A stretch of 64,000 bases of DNA from Streptomyces sp. NBC_01716 (GCF_036248275.1 NZ_CP109181.1:2666001-2730000), one strand, 5' to 3'. Positions 47,149 through 56,155 are shown, counted from the first letter of the stretch. The notes: generated by a model not told the origin, from the sequence alone. A program made the numbers and translations.

Positions 47149-49830
47149 CTATCCCTTGAGCAGTTGGGCGTCGGCCCAGTCCCCGTGGTCGGAGTCGATG
47201 CCGTCGCCAGCGTCCGTGACACGCAGCGTCAGCTGCCGCACCCCGCTCACGTCGACGTCGAACGCGTACGCCGCGTCCGTCGGCCCCAGCACTCCGCTGC
47301 GGGCCAGCACCTGTCCGTCGCCCACCACTTCGAAGACCACCGAGCCCTTGTCCGGCTTCTCCTCGTCGATGCCCGCGTGGGCGGCGAAGCGCTCGTACGC
47401 GCCGTTCAGATCGACGGTCACCTCGGACCGCGCGTGCACCCCGAGCCCCTTGTCGTACGTGGTGTCGCCGAGCCGCAGCGGGCCGCCGTCGCCCGCGGAG
47501 TTCTCGCCGTTGGAGAGGTCACGCTCGACCGGGCCCCAGCCGTTCTCCGCCGAGACGAACGGCAACGCGCTGACGTACACGGTGCCTTCGCGCGCCACGA
47601 ACACGCGAACCGTGCGCTCGACCGTCAGCGGCGGCGCGCCACGCCGGGCGCCCGGGTCCCGGTAGGAGACCGTGACCGGGATATCCGTCGCCCCGTACGC
47701 CGGGTCCGCGGGGACCGTGACCCGCCAGGCCGCCGACAGCCCGGCGCCGTCGGCCAGTTCGTCCGCCCTCGCACCTTCGCCGTCGACGGCCCAGCCGTCG
47801 GGCGTACGCGCGCCGATCCGCACGTCCTCGGCGGGGCCGGCCTCGTCCAGCACGAACCCCGCCTCGATGCTCACCGTCTCTCCCGGCCGGGCGTCGGTCT
47901 TCGCGGGGGTGACGGACAGCGTGCCCACCGGCACCGTGTCCACCGGCCGGTCGCAGCTGCCCCGGCCCGGCACGGCGCGGCAGATCTGTGCGGCAAAGCC
48001 GCCGTCCGCCAACACTGGCACCGTGAGTGTCTTATGACGGTCCGTCACCTCACTCTGCCGGACGAGCCCGTCGGGGCCGTCCCGTACGACGTCGACCCGC
48101 CACGAGCCGGATCCCAGGAACGTCAGTGGCAGCCGCTCCGTACCCGCGTCCCCCGCCCGGACGGATCCGACGAACCACCGGTCGCCGTTCCTGCGCGCGA
48201 AGGTCGCCGTCTCACCCGGCGCACCGGCCACGAGCCGGCTCTCGTCCCAGACGGTCGGGACCTGTTCGAGGAAGCGGGCCACCTCCGGCCGGGCCCGGTA
48301 CGCCTCGACGCTGCCCGCGTAGTTCTGGAAGCCCGACTCGTACACCACGGAGAGCGCCAGCTCGGCGGCCTCGGTGTTGTCGCGCTGCCCGAACTGGAAG
48401 CCCATGGGGGTGAAGTCCATGGAGCCCACCACGTTGCGGGTGTAGGGCAGTGTCGCCATGTCGTCGGCCTGGACGTCCCCCTGCTCGGCGCCGTGGACGC
48501 CTTCCATCGTCATGACATGCGGCCAGGTGCGCTGGATGCCGTGGGGGAGCGTCGAGCCGTGGAAGTTGACCATCAGCTCGCGGTCGGCGGTCTCCCGCAG
48601 GATCTCGTCGTACCACCCCATGCGGTCGCGCGAGTCGGAGTCCATGAAGTCGATCTTCAGTCCGGCGGCGCCCCACTTCTTGACCTTGTCGAGCTGTTCG
48701 GTGCGCTCGGCGGCGGTGTCGAGATCGGTCCAGTGCATCCACAACAGGACACCCACGCCGCGCCGTTCGGCGTACTCCATCAGCTGGGGCATCCAGTCGG
48801 TGGTGTTCCAGCCGTCGTCCACCAGGGAGTACTCCCAGCCGTGCGCCGCCGCGTAGTCCACGAACCGCTGCTGGGTCTCCAGGCTGCGCTGCGCCGCGCC
48901 GAACCCGGCGAGCCAGGACCAGGCGACCGTGCCGGGGCGGATCCAGGAGGTGTCCGCGATACGGGAGGGCGGGGCCAGATCGTCCACGAGCGTGGACTCG
49001 GTCACCGTCGCGAGGTCGCCCGCGATGACGGTCCGCCAGGGCGTCGCCAGCGGTCCGTCGGTGGGCATGGGCACGGAGGGGTCTGCCAGGGCGACGTCGT
49101 AACGGCCACTGCCCGCCGTGTGGACGAGACGGCTCGCGGGGTAGCGGCCGTCGACGTCCGCCTCGGAGAGCAGGACGTGGTCGTCGCCCACCTGGAAGAG
49201 CGCGGGGTAGGCGTACTGTCCGCTCTCGGCGCCGGCGGCGGTCGTACCGTCGTACGGCTGCTCGTAGTTGACCGAGTAGTCGCTCAGCCGGGCGGGCGCG
49301 CCGGCCGGCAGGACGAAGCCGGACGCCTCGCGCAGTACGGCGCCGCCCGCCGCTCCGGCGGGGAGGACGTAGCGGTAGGCGACCCCGTCGTCGGCCGCGC
49401 GCACGACGAGATCGACCCGGGCCCCGCCCGCCCCTTCCAGGGTGAAGCGGGACTCGGCCATGTCGACGGTCCGGCGCCGCTCCTTGCCGACGACGGTGGT
49501 GTACCGCTCGGCGACCACGCGGTCCTTCCGGTCCACCAGGCGCAGCCCGCGCGTCAGATCTGCGTCCTCGGTGACGATGCCGACGGGCGAGGGCTCGACA
49601 AGGGTGCGGCGCCCGTCGCTCACGGCGAGGGTGACGGAGCCGTCGGCGGGGTCGAGCCGTACGGTGGCGGCGGGCCCGCCGCGCGACACGGTCCAGGCGG
49701 ACCCGGCCGGCCGGGGCTCGCTCGCGTCGCCCTGGGCCGCCGCCGGGGTCCCTAGGCAGAGCACCCCCGCGAGCGCGGTCGCACAGGCGGCACGCCATCG
49801 ACGCGCTGATCTCGGTCTGCTGTTGGTCAT
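47149..49830 (-). CDS. Secreted GH97 alpha-glycosidase with NPCBM-type C-terminal domain
   Basis: 893 residues. Signal peptide to about residue 33 (ALAGVLCLGTPAAAQG). The N-terminal GH97 super-beta-sandwich spans about 35-290, the TIM barrel about 290-560 (RPGTVAWSWLAGF, YSLVDDGW, WGAAGLKIDFMDSDSR with the Asp typical of retaining alpha-galactosidase-like members, MVNFHGSTLPHGIQRTWP), then the GH97 C-terminal domain. After about 640 a NEW3-type domain (ETVSIEAGFVLDEAGP) and at the end an NPCBM/F5-8-like module (GLGVHARSEVTVDLNGAYERF) that binds galactose-like sugars. It probably removes alpha-linked galactose or glucose from plant polymers outside the cell. Confidence 0.92.
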   Translation of the reverse strand: MTNSRPRSARRWRAACATALAGVLCLGTPAAAQGDASEPRPAGSAWTVSRGGPAATVRLDPADGSVTLAVSDGRRTLVEPSPVGIVTEDADLTRGLRLVDRKDRVVAERYTTVVGKERRRTVDMAESRFTLEGAGGARVDLVVRAADDGVAYRYVLPAGAAGGAVLREASGFVLPAGAPARLSDYSVNYEQPYDGTTAAGAESGQYAYPALFQVGDDHVLLSEADVDGRYPASRLVHTAGSGRYDVALADPSVPMPTDGPLATPWRTVIAGDLATVTESTLVDDLAPPSRIADTSWIRPGTVAWSWLAGFGAAQRSLETQQRFVDYAAAHGWEYSLVDDGWNTTDWMPQLMEYAERRGVGVLLWMHWTDLDTAAERTEQLDKVKKWGAAGLKIDFMDSDSRDRMGWYDEILRETADRELMVNFHGSTLPHGIQRTWPHVMTMEGVHGAEQGDVQADDMATLPYTRNVVGSMDFTPMGFQFGQRDNTEAAELALSVVYESGFQNYAGSVEAYRARPEVARFLEQVPTVWDESRLVAGAPGETATFARRNGDRWFVGSVRAGDAGTERLPLTFLGSGSWRVDVVRDGPDGLVRQSEVTDRHKTLTVPVLADGGFAAQICRAVPGRGSCDRPVDTVPVGTLSVTPAKTDARPGETVSIEAGFVLDEAGPAEDVRIGARTPDGWAVDGEGARADELADGAGLSAAWRVTVPADPAYGATDIPVTVSYRDPGARRGAPPLTVERTVRVFVAREGTVYVSALPFVSAENGWGPVERDLSNGENSAGDGGPLRLGDTTYDKGLGVHARSEVTVDLNGAYERFAAHAGIDEEKPDKGSVVFEVVGDGQVLARSGVLGPTDAAYAFDVDVSGVRQLTLRVTDAGDGIDSDHGDWADAQLLKG

Positions 49831-50065
49831 CGCTTGTCCCTCTCACTCGGAGCCGGGCTCAACGGCCAAACACGGGGCCCGAGTTGGAGATGACAGTGCT
49901 GAGCATGAAGGGGCGCCCGCGCCCCGGATTGTCCACCGGAATTCCCCGGAACCGCCAGGGTCTGTCGCACAAAATCCAACAGAATCAATAGCAGGCGTAC
50001 GGCGCGGAGTTGGACGGCGTCAGCCCCCCGGCGCCTCAGCCCCCGGCGCCTCAGCCCTCGACGCG

Positions 50066-51106
50066 TCAGGCCGAGCGCTTCCTCGACGGGGCCTTCTTCG
50101 CCGTCGTCTTCTTGGCCGCCGTCTTCTTCGCGGCGGTCTTGCCCGTCGTCGTCTTCTTGGCGGCGGTCTTCTTCGCGGGCGTCTTCTTCTCCGCGGTCCT
50201 GGACGCCGTCTTCGACGTGGACTTCGCGGCCGTCTTCGACGCGGCCTTCTTCCCGCCCGCCGCCTTCTTGCGGCTGGGCAGATGCGTCACCTCCGCGTCC
50301 TCCTTCTCGCCCCCGCCCGCCTCGCCCCGCGACTCCTTCGCCGCCCGCACACTGCCCTCCAGCGCCGCCATCAGGTCCAGGACCTTGCCCCCGCGCCGCT
50401 CCCCCGCGCCCTCCGGTGCCCGCAGCTCGGCGCCTCCCGCCTTGGAGGCGATCAGCTCCTCGACGGCCTCCTGGTAGTCGTCGTGCAGCGATTCCAGTTC
50501 GACCTCGCCGAGCGTGTCCATCAGGGCGTCGGCCAGGTCGAGTTCGGCGTCCCGGATGCTGACGTCGGTCTCCGGCGCCACTCCCTCCGGCTGCCGGATC
50601 TCGTCCGGCCACAGCAGCCCGTGCAGGGCGATGACATCGCCCAGGACCCGCACCATGCCCAGCCGCTCGCGCCCACGCAGCGCGAATTTCGCGATCGCCA
50701 CCTTCTCGCTCCGCTTCAGCGCCTCACGCAGCAGCGTGTACGGCTTCGCGGCGGGCACACCGTTCGCCGCGATGTAGTACGCCGAGCCCACCTGGAGCGG
50801 ATCGATGGAGGACTCGGGCACGAATCCGAGGATCTCGATCGTCTTCGCGGTCGGCAGCGGGAGCTGGGCCAGATCGTCGTCCGTGATCGGGATCATCGAG
50901 CCGTCCGCGTCCTGGTACGCCTTGCCGATCTCGGCGGAGGTGACCTCCTCCTCGTCCAGCTCGCAGACCTTCCGGTAACGAATCCGGCCGCCGTCCGCCA
51001 AATGGATCTGCCGGAAGGAGATCGAGTGGCTCTCGGTGGCGTTCACGAGCTTGATCGGGATGTTGACCAGACCGAAGGAGATTGCGCCGTTCCAGATGGA
51101 TCGCAC
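50066..51106 (-). CDS. ku: Ku protein of bacterial NHEJ
   Basis: 346 residues. Start GTG 51106 with AAGGGA 7 nt upstream. The conserved Ku core (MRSIWNGAISFGLVNIPIKLVNATE...) runs to about residue 260 and forms the homodimeric ring on DNA ends. The last about 75 residues are a lysine-rich tail with repeats of AAKKT/TAKK, ending PSRKRSA, which in the mycobacterial and Streptomyces proteins adds DNA binding and ligase recruitment. It is divergent from the LigD polymerase gene with only 40 bp between the starts. Confidence 0.97.
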   Translation of the reverse strand: MRSIWNGAISFGLVNIPIKLVNATESHSISFRQIHLADGGRIRYRKVCELDEEEVTSAEIGKAYQDADGSMIPITDDDLAQLPLPTAKTIEILGFVPESSIDPLQVGSAYYIAANGVPAAKPYTLLREALKRSEKVAIAKFALRGRERLGMVRVLGDVIALHGLLWPDEIRQPEGVAPETDVSIRDAELDLADALMDTLGEVELESLHDDYQEAVEELIASKAGGAELRAPEGAGERRGGKVLDLMAALEGSVRAAKESRGEAGGGEKEDAEVTHLPSRKKAAGGKKAASKTAAKSTSKTASRTAEKKTPAKKTAAKKTTTGKTAAKKTAAKKTTAKKAPSRKRSA

Positions 51107-51146
51107 GGTTAATCCCTTACATCGGAATTCGTGGGATTCTCATCGT

Positions 51147-52031
51147 ATGACGCCAATCGCGGAGGTGGAGGGGCGGCGGATCGCCCTCAGCAATCTGGAG
51201 AAGGTCCTCTACCCGGCCACCGGCACCACGAAGGGCGAGGTCCTGCACTACTGCGCGACGGCGGCCGGCGCCCTGCTCACCCATCTGGCGGGCCGCCCCG
51301 TCTCCTTCCTCCGCTTCCCGGACGGCCCCGCGGGCGAGCGCTTCTTCACCAAGAACCCGCCGCCGGGCACACCCTCCTGGGTGCGTACGGCGACGGTCCC
51401 GCGGTCGGCGGACCAGATCGCCGAGCAGGTACTGGTGGAGGACCTCGCGACGCTGATGTGGGCCGCGAACCTGGTCGTGGAGTTCCACACGCCGCAGTGG
51501 CGGTTCGACAGCCCGGCCCGCGCCGACCGCATCGTCTTCGACCTGGACCCCGGTGAGCCCGCCACCATCGTGGAGTGCTGCGAGGCCGCGCTCTGGCTGC
51601 GCGAACGGCTGGCGGCCGACGGGCTGAACGCGTACGCCAAGACGTCCGGTTCCAAGGGCCTCCATCTCCTCGTGCCGCTTGAGCCGACACCGTCGCCCGA
51701 GGTCTCCGCGTACGCGAAGTCGCTCGCCGTCGAGGCCCAGGCCGACCTGCCGGAGCTGGTGGTCCACCGGATGGCCCGCGCGCTCCGTCCCGGCAAGGTC
51801 TTCGTCGACCACAGCCAGAATTCGGCGGCGAAGACGACGGCGGCGCCCTACACGGTGCGCGCCCGTACGGAACCGACCGTCTCCGCCCCGGTGTCCTGGG
51901 AAGAGGTGGGGAGTTGCGCGGCGCCGGACGAGCTGGTCTTCCGTGTCGGCGACATCGCGGGGCGGCTGGAGCGGTACGGGGATCTCCTCGGCCCGCTCAT
52001 CAATCTCAACCGGGCGGGACGCCTGCCCTGA
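51147..52031 (+). CDS. ligD: LigD-type NHEJ polymerase (primase-polymerase domain only)
   Basis: 294 residues; only the polymerase domain of LigD, no nuclease or ligase part. Metal-binding DLD in IVFDLDPGEP, the nucleotide-binding SGSKGLHLLVPL, and the third Asp in VFVDHSQN are all present, so it should be active. It fills gaps with ribo- or deoxyribonucleotides before ligation. A separate ATP-dependent ligase must be encoded elsewhere. GATTCT lies 6 bases before the ATG and no ribosome site is seen, so a leaderless transcript is likely; the promoter overlaps that of ku. Confidence 0.93.
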   Translation: MTPIAEVEGRRIALSNLEKVLYPATGTTKGEVLHYCATAAGALLTHLAGRPVSFLRFPDGPAGERFFTKNPPPGTPSWVRTATVPRSADQIAEQVLVEDLATLMWAANLVVEFHTPQWRFDSPARADRIVFDLDPGEPATIVECCEAALWLRERLAADGLNAYAKTSGSKGLHLLVPLEPTPSPEVSAYAKSLAVEAQADLPELVVHRMARALRPGKVFVDHSQNSAAKTTAAPYTVRARTEPTVSAPVSWEEVGSCAAPDELVFRVGDIAGRLERYGDLLGPLINLNRAGRLP

Positions 52032-52110
52032 CAGCCGCCGGCACCGGCGTGCACCATGGGGGTGCGAGGTGCGCCAGTCATGAGCGTCACGAGCAGAGAA
52101 GGAATCACGC

Positions 52111-52494
52111 ATGATCATCTTCGGGACCAAGGGCTACATCTACCAGCTGGCGATACTGACGCTCGTGTGCGGCCAGTGCGGCAATCCGTCGGCGCACACG
52201 CTGCGCAAGCGCGTCTCCAAGTTCACGCTCTTCTTCGTCCCGCTGTTCCCCTACTCGACGAAGCACTACACCCAGTGCACCTTCTGCGGCGTGGAGCACC
52301 AGGTGCCCAACGAGCAGGCGGAGCAGCTGCTCGCGCAGAGCGCGACGCAGGCCCAGCAGGGTGGCGGGCAGCAGCACGGCGCCAACCCGTTCGCGCAGGG
52401 TGCGCAGGGCGGCCAGGCCGGTGGTGGAAACCCGTTCGGCCAGGGCGGCCAGGGGCAGCAGCCGGGCCAGAGCGGCAACCCGTACCAGCACTGA
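52111..52494 (+). CDS. Zinc-ribbon protein with Gln/Gly-rich tail
   Basis: 127 residues; ATG with AGAGAAGGA upstream. Residues 1-65 form a zinc ribbon with two CxxC knuckles (CGQC and CTFC) separated by a hydrophobic stretch FTLFFVPLFPYSTKHY. From about residue 70 it is low complexity, with repeats of GQGGQ/GNPF and the end SGNPYQH. Such zinc-ribbon proteins of unknown role are common in actinobacteria. No partner is evident. Confidence 0.88.
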   Translation: MIIFGTKGYIYQLAILTLVCGQCGNPSAHTLRKRVSKFTLFFVPLFPYSTKHYTQCTFCGVEHQVPNEQAEQLLAQSATQAQQGGGQQHGANPFAQGAQGGQAGGGNPFGQGGQGQQPGQSGNPYQH

Positions 52495-52521
52495 CAGCGG
52501 CAGGGGTACGCAGAGTTACGG

Positions 52522-52550
52522 TTGCGGACAGAATGTGACGAAACTAGGGT
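52522..52550 (+). promoter_or_regulatory. Promoter of the SH3-domain protein gene
   Basis: TTGCGG at 52522-52527, exactly 17 bp, then TAGGGT at 52545-52550. Near-ideal sigma-HrdB-type spacing, about 57 bp before the ATG. Confidence 0.75.
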
Positions 52551-52607
52551 AAATCGGGTGAGGGTCCCGTCGATCCCTCACCCCTTCCCGAACTTCAGGA
52601 GTCACGC

Positions 52608-53120
52608 ATGTCCCAGCGTTCCCTGCGTTTCTCACGTGCCCGGCGTTCCGCGCGCCCCCAGCGTGTCCGGGGCTCCTTCGGCCCGTACGCCGCGACCCTC
52701 GCCGTCGCCGTCGCGGCCCTGACCGCGACACCCGCCATCGCGGCGGTACCGGCCCCGCCGCCCGTCAGCTCCGGCGGTCACACCGCCGTCGACCGCCCCG
52801 CCGCCGTCGACCCCGAGACCGCGGAAGCCGCCGAGGCGGCCCGAACCGAAGAGGCCCAGACCGCCGAGCAGGCGATGGCCTCCCACGCGCACAAGGGCCG
52901 CGTCACCGCCAGGACCGGACTTCTCCTGCGCGACAAGCCCACCCGCAGCAGCCGGGTCGTCGGCAGCCTTCCCTACGGCTCCATCGTCCACATCTTCTGC
53001 AAGGTGCGGGGCGACAACGTGAACGGCAACAACCGCTGGTACCTCCTCGCGGACGGCACCTGGGCGTGGGCCTCGGCCGCGTACATCGACAACATCGGCA
53101 AGGCGCCCCGCTGGTGCTGA
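52608..53120 (+). CDS. Secreted SH3-like domain protein
   Basis: 170 residues. AGGAG 7 nt before ATG. A long Arg-rich N-region and hydrophobic core end at AIAA (about residue 45), so it is exported. An Ala/Glu/Thr-rich spacer (about 45-93) precedes a bacterial SH3 domain (ARTGLLLRDKPTRSSRVVGSLPYGSIVHIFCKV, ending NRWYLLADGTWAWASAAYI). The domain likely binds cell-wall peptides; two Cys (one near position 130, one C-terminal) could form a disulfide. It ends just before the palindrome at 53165. Confidence 0.9.
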   Translation: MSQRSLRFSRARRSARPQRVRGSFGPYAATLAVAVAALTATPAIAAVPAPPPVSSGGHTAVDRPAAVDPETAEAAEAARTEEAQTAEQAMASHAHKGRVTARTGLLLRDKPTRSSRVVGSLPYGSIVHIFCKVRGDNVNGNNRWYLLADGTWAWASAAYIDNIGKAPRWC

Positions 53121-53164
53121 TCCGGTAGCGCCGGCCCGGTGGTACCGATGGCTCCGGCCGACTG

Positions 53165-53216
53165 AACCCGACATGCCTTATGTCTTTACATAAGCGGACA
53201 TAAGGCATGTCGGGTT
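53165..53216. repeat. Perfect 20-bp inverted repeat with nested CTTATGT/ACATAAG
   Basis: Arms 53165-53184 and 53197-53216 are exactly complementary for 20 bp (core GACATGCCTTATGTC) around a 12-base centre that carries one more ACATAAG, giving three copies of the ACATAAG motif. The element is AT-rich in a GC-rich setting and ends 2 bp before a -10 box for the RodA-like gene. It could be an operator, a terminator for the SH3 gene, or both. Confidence 0.85.
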
Positions 53217-53218
53217 GC

Positions 53219-53224
53219 TACGTT
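53219..53224 (+). promoter_or_regulatory. -10 box of a probable leaderless promoter for the FtsW/RodA gene
   Basis: TACGTT followed by seven bases and ATG 53232; no Shine-Dalgarno is visible. The -35 region would fall inside the right arm of the palindrome. Confidence 0.5.
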
Positions 53225-53231
53225 GCGCTCC

Positions 53232-54686
53232 ATGACCGCAACGAAGGCGGACTCTCCCCCGCCCGAACTACGCCTCCGCAAGCGGCGCGGGGTCGAGCTC
53301 TCGCTCCTCGTGTGCGCCGTCCTCATCTCCCTCTTCGGTTACGTCGCCGTCGGTCTCGCCCACGACGACGCCGCCCCGCCCGACGCCCTGCGGCACAGCG
53401 CGGGGCTGGGCCTGCTCGCCCTCGTCGCGCATCTCGCGGTCCGGTTCCGCGCCCCGTACGCGGACCCGCTCCTGCTCCCGATCGCGGTCCTGCTCAACGG
53501 CGTCGGGCTGGTGCTGCTCCACCGTCTCGACCTGTCGACCCCCGGCGTGCGGGACGCGCCCGCGCAGCTCGTCTGGTCGACCCTCGGTGTCACGCTGTTC
53601 ATCGCCGTCGTCGTGCTGCTGCGCGACCACCGGGTGCTCCAGCGGTACGCGTATCTGTCGGCGGTCGCCGCGCTGCTGCTGATGACCGTGCCGATCTTCT
53701 TCCCCGCCGTGAACGGTGCCAGGATCTGGATCCGGATCGATGAACTCTCCTTCCAGCCGGGCGAGTTCGCGAAGATCCTGTTCGCCGTCTTCTTCGCCGC
53801 CCATCTCGCGGCCAACCACAGCGCCCTGGCGTACACCGGCCGCAGGATCTGGAGGCTGCAACTGCCCACCGGCCGGGTGCTGGGCCCCATCGTCGCGATC
53901 TGGCTGCTCAGCGTCCTCGTACTGGTCCTGGAACGGGATCTCGGCACCTCGCTCCTCTTCTTCGGGCTCTTCGTGATCCTGCTGTACGTGGCGACGGGAC
54001 GCACCGGCTGGATCGCCGTCGGGCTGCTGCTGGCCGGGGTCGGCGCGTTCGCCGTCGGCTGGCTCGAACCGCACGTCCACAGCCGGGTCGAGGACTGGCT
54101 CGACCCGTTCGCCTCCATCGAGGCCGGCCAGGGCCCCGGCCAACTGGCCCAGTCCCTCTTCGCGTTCGCGGCCGGCGGCATGTTCGGTACGGGGCTGGGG
54201 CTCGGCCGGTCCGTCCTCATCGGCTTCGCCGCCAAGTCCGACTTCATCCTCGCCACGGCGGGCGAGGAGCTGGGCCTGATCGGGCTGACGGCGATCTTCA
54301 TGCTGTACGCGCTGCTCGTCGCCCGCGGCTACCGCGCGGGCCTTGCCCTGCGCGACCCGTTCGGACGGCTGCTCGCGGTCGGTCTGGCGTCGATCGTGGC
54401 GCTCCAGGTGTTCGTGATCGCGGGCGGGGTGACAGGGCTGATCCCGCTCACCGGCATGGCGATGCCGTTCCTGGCGCAGGGAGGTTCGTCCGTCGTCACC
54501 AACTGGGTGATCGTCGCGCTGCTCATCCTGCTCAGCGACTCGGCGCGCAGGCCGCGCCCGGAGACGGTGGAGACGGGCGTGATCGCGCCGGCGACGGTGA
54601 CCGGGGGTCCCCCACCCGACGCGGGGAGTTCGACGCGGCGGGAGACAGGGACGGCGACGGGGACGGAGACGGGGGGCGAGCGATGA
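53232..54686 (+). CDS. FtsW/RodA/SpoVE-family (SEDS) peptidoglycan glycosyltransferase
   Basis: 484 residues with ten or so transmembrane helices. SEDS motifs are present: NGARIWIRIDELSFQPGEFAKI (the GARRWI-QPSE type loop), ERDLGTSLLFFGLF, and GGVTGLIPLTGMAMPFLAQGGSS. SEDS proteins polymerise lipid II together with a class B PBP, here encoded by the next gene (ATGA overlap). The pair is separate from the division (ftsW-ftsI) cluster, so it probably acts in sporulation, tip growth or stress-dependent synthesis. C-terminal tail of about 60 residues is Thr/Gly/Glu-rich. Likely leaderless; preceded by the palindrome. Confidence 0.93.
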   Translation: MTATKADSPPPELRLRKRRGVELSLLVCAVLISLFGYVAVGLAHDDAAPPDALRHSAGLGLLALVAHLAVRFRAPYADPLLLPIAVLLNGVGLVLLHRLDLSTPGVRDAPAQLVWSTLGVTLFIAVVVLLRDHRVLQRYAYLSAVAALLLMTVPIFFPAVNGARIWIRIDELSFQPGEFAKILFAVFFAAHLAANHSALAYTGRRIWRLQLPTGRVLGPIVAIWLLSVLVLVLERDLGTSLLFFGLFVILLYVATGRTGWIAVGLLLAGVGAFAVGWLEPHVHSRVEDWLDPFASIEAGQGPGQLAQSLFAFAAGGMFGTGLGLGRSVLIGFAAKSDFILATAGEELGLIGLTAIFMLYALLVARGYRAGLALRDPFGRLLAVGLASIVALQVFVIAGGVTGLIPLTGMAMPFLAQGGSSVVTNWVIVALLILLSDSARRPRPETVETGVIAPATVTGGPPPDAGSSTRRETGTATGTETGGER

Positions 54687-56140
54687 TCAGCCATATCCGG
54701 CTGGCCGCCGTGTTCTGTCTGCTGCTCCTTGTCGCCCTGCTCGTCAACGCGGCCCGCGTTCAGCTCGTCCAGGCGGGTTCCCTCGACAACAACCCCGCCA
54801 ACCGGCGCAAGACCATCGACCGTTACGAGCAGCCGCGCGGCCAGATCCTCGTCGACGGCAGGCCGGTCACCGGGTCGAGGGACTCGGGCCAGCAACTGCG
54901 GTTCGAACGCACCTACACCCAGGGCCCGTTGTACGCGCCGGTGACCGGCTACTCCTCCCAGACGTACGGCACGAGCCTGCTGGAGAGCGCCGAGGACGGC
55001 ATCCTGAACGGCACCGACCCGATGCTGGCCCCGCTGCCGTTCTGGAACGACATCACCCGTTCCCACCAGCCCGGCGGCAAGGTCGTCACCACCATCAAGC
55101 CGGCTCCGCAGCAGGCCGCTTACTCCGGCCTGGACGGCAGGCGGGGCGCGGTCGCCGCGATCGAGCCCTCGTCCGGCAAGATCCTCGCGCTGGTCAGCAG
55201 CCCGTCGTACGACCCGGGGAAGCTGTCGGGCACGGGCGGTGAGGTGACCGACGCGTGGCGGCGGTACACCGGCGCGCCCGCCCAGCCGATGCTCAACCGG
55301 GCCATCCGGCAGACGTATCCGCCCGGTTCGGCCTTCAAGATCGTGACGGCCGCCGCCGCGCTGGACGCCGGGGTGGTCGACGACGTGGACGCGCCGACGG
55401 ACGTCCCCGATCCGTACGTCCTGCCGGGCACCCGCACCACGCTCCCGAACGACGCGCGGGGCTGCGACAAGGAGTCGCTGGCGTACGCGATCAAGTGGTC
55501 CTGCAATTCGGTGCTTGCGGGTCTGGGGGTGCGGGTCGGGCTCGACGGCATGGTGGACGCGGTCCGCGGATTCGGCTTCAACGACAGGCGGTTGAGGATC
55601 CCGTCGGGGGTCGCGGTGTCCAACTTCGACCAGGAGATGGGCGACGACCAGCTCGCGCTCTCCTCGATCGGGCAGTTCGACACGACGGCGACACCGCTGC
55701 AGATGGCGATGGTCGCGGCGGCGGTCGCCAACGGCGGGGATCTCAAGTACCCGTATCTGGTGGAGCGGACGCTCGCCGCCGACGGCGATGTCGTCTCACG
55801 ACGGGGCGACCGCACGTACGGGCAGGCGATGACCCCGCGAACAGCCCACCGGCTGCGGCAGTTGATGGTCGAGGCCGTGGAGAGCGGGACCGGGACGAGC
55901 GCCGGGATCGACGGCGTGACGGTCGGCGGGAAGACGGGCACGGCGCAGCACGGGGTGGGCAACTCCGGTACGCCGTACGCCTGGTTCATCTCCTGGGCAC
56001 AGGCGGAGGGCGCGGCGCGGCCGGAGGTGGCGGTGGCCGTGGTGGTGGAGGACGCGGAGGCGGCGCGGGAGGAGATCAGCGGGGGCGGTGACGCGGCGCC
56101 GATCGCGCGGGCGGTGATGCAGGCGGCGCTGCGAGACTGA
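54683..56140 (+). CDS. Penicillin-binding protein, transpeptidase (PbpA-like, class B)
   Basis: 485 residues. N-terminal anchor helix (about 7-24), a non-catalytic region to about 150, then the transpeptidase domain: SxxK in PPGSAFKIVTA (Ser216, Lys219), SxN in WSCNSVLAG, KTG in VGGKTGTAQHG near residue 417. All catalytic residues are kept. It cross-links peptide stems made by the RodA partner upstream. Compared with PBP2/FtsI it is short and lacks the PASTA domains. Overlaps the RodA-like gene by 4 bp. Confidence 0.94.
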   Translation: MISHIRLAAVFCLLLLVALLVNAARVQLVQAGSLDNNPANRRKTIDRYEQPRGQILVDGRPVTGSRDSGQQLRFERTYTQGPLYAPVTGYSSQTYGTSLLESAEDGILNGTDPMLAPLPFWNDITRSHQPGGKVVTTIKPAPQQAAYSGLDGRRGAVAAIEPSSGKILALVSSPSYDPGKLSGTGGEVTDAWRRYTGAPAQPMLNRAIRQTYPPGSAFKIVTAAAALDAGVVDDVDAPTDVPDPYVLPGTRTTLPNDARGCDKESLAYAIKWSCNSVLAGLGVRVGLDGMVDAVRGFGFNDRRLRIPSGVAVSNFDQEMGDDQLALSSIGQFDTTATPLQMAMVAAAVANGGDLKYPYLVERTLAADGDVVSRRGDRTYGQAMTPRTAHRLRQLMVEAVESGTGTSAGIDGVTVGGKTGTAQHGVGNSGTPYAWFISWAQAEGAARPEVAVAVVVEDAEAAREEISGGGDAAPIARAVMQAALRD

Positions 56141-56155
56141 TCCCGGGGGGAGCGC

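Noticed and set aside
46588..49755. 1055-codon plus-strand ORF opposite the GH97 gene
   Set aside because: Exact antisense shadow of a recognisable secreted glycosidase; its translation is low-complexity Arg/Gly/Val/His sequence with no domain. Long shadow frames are expected at this GC content.
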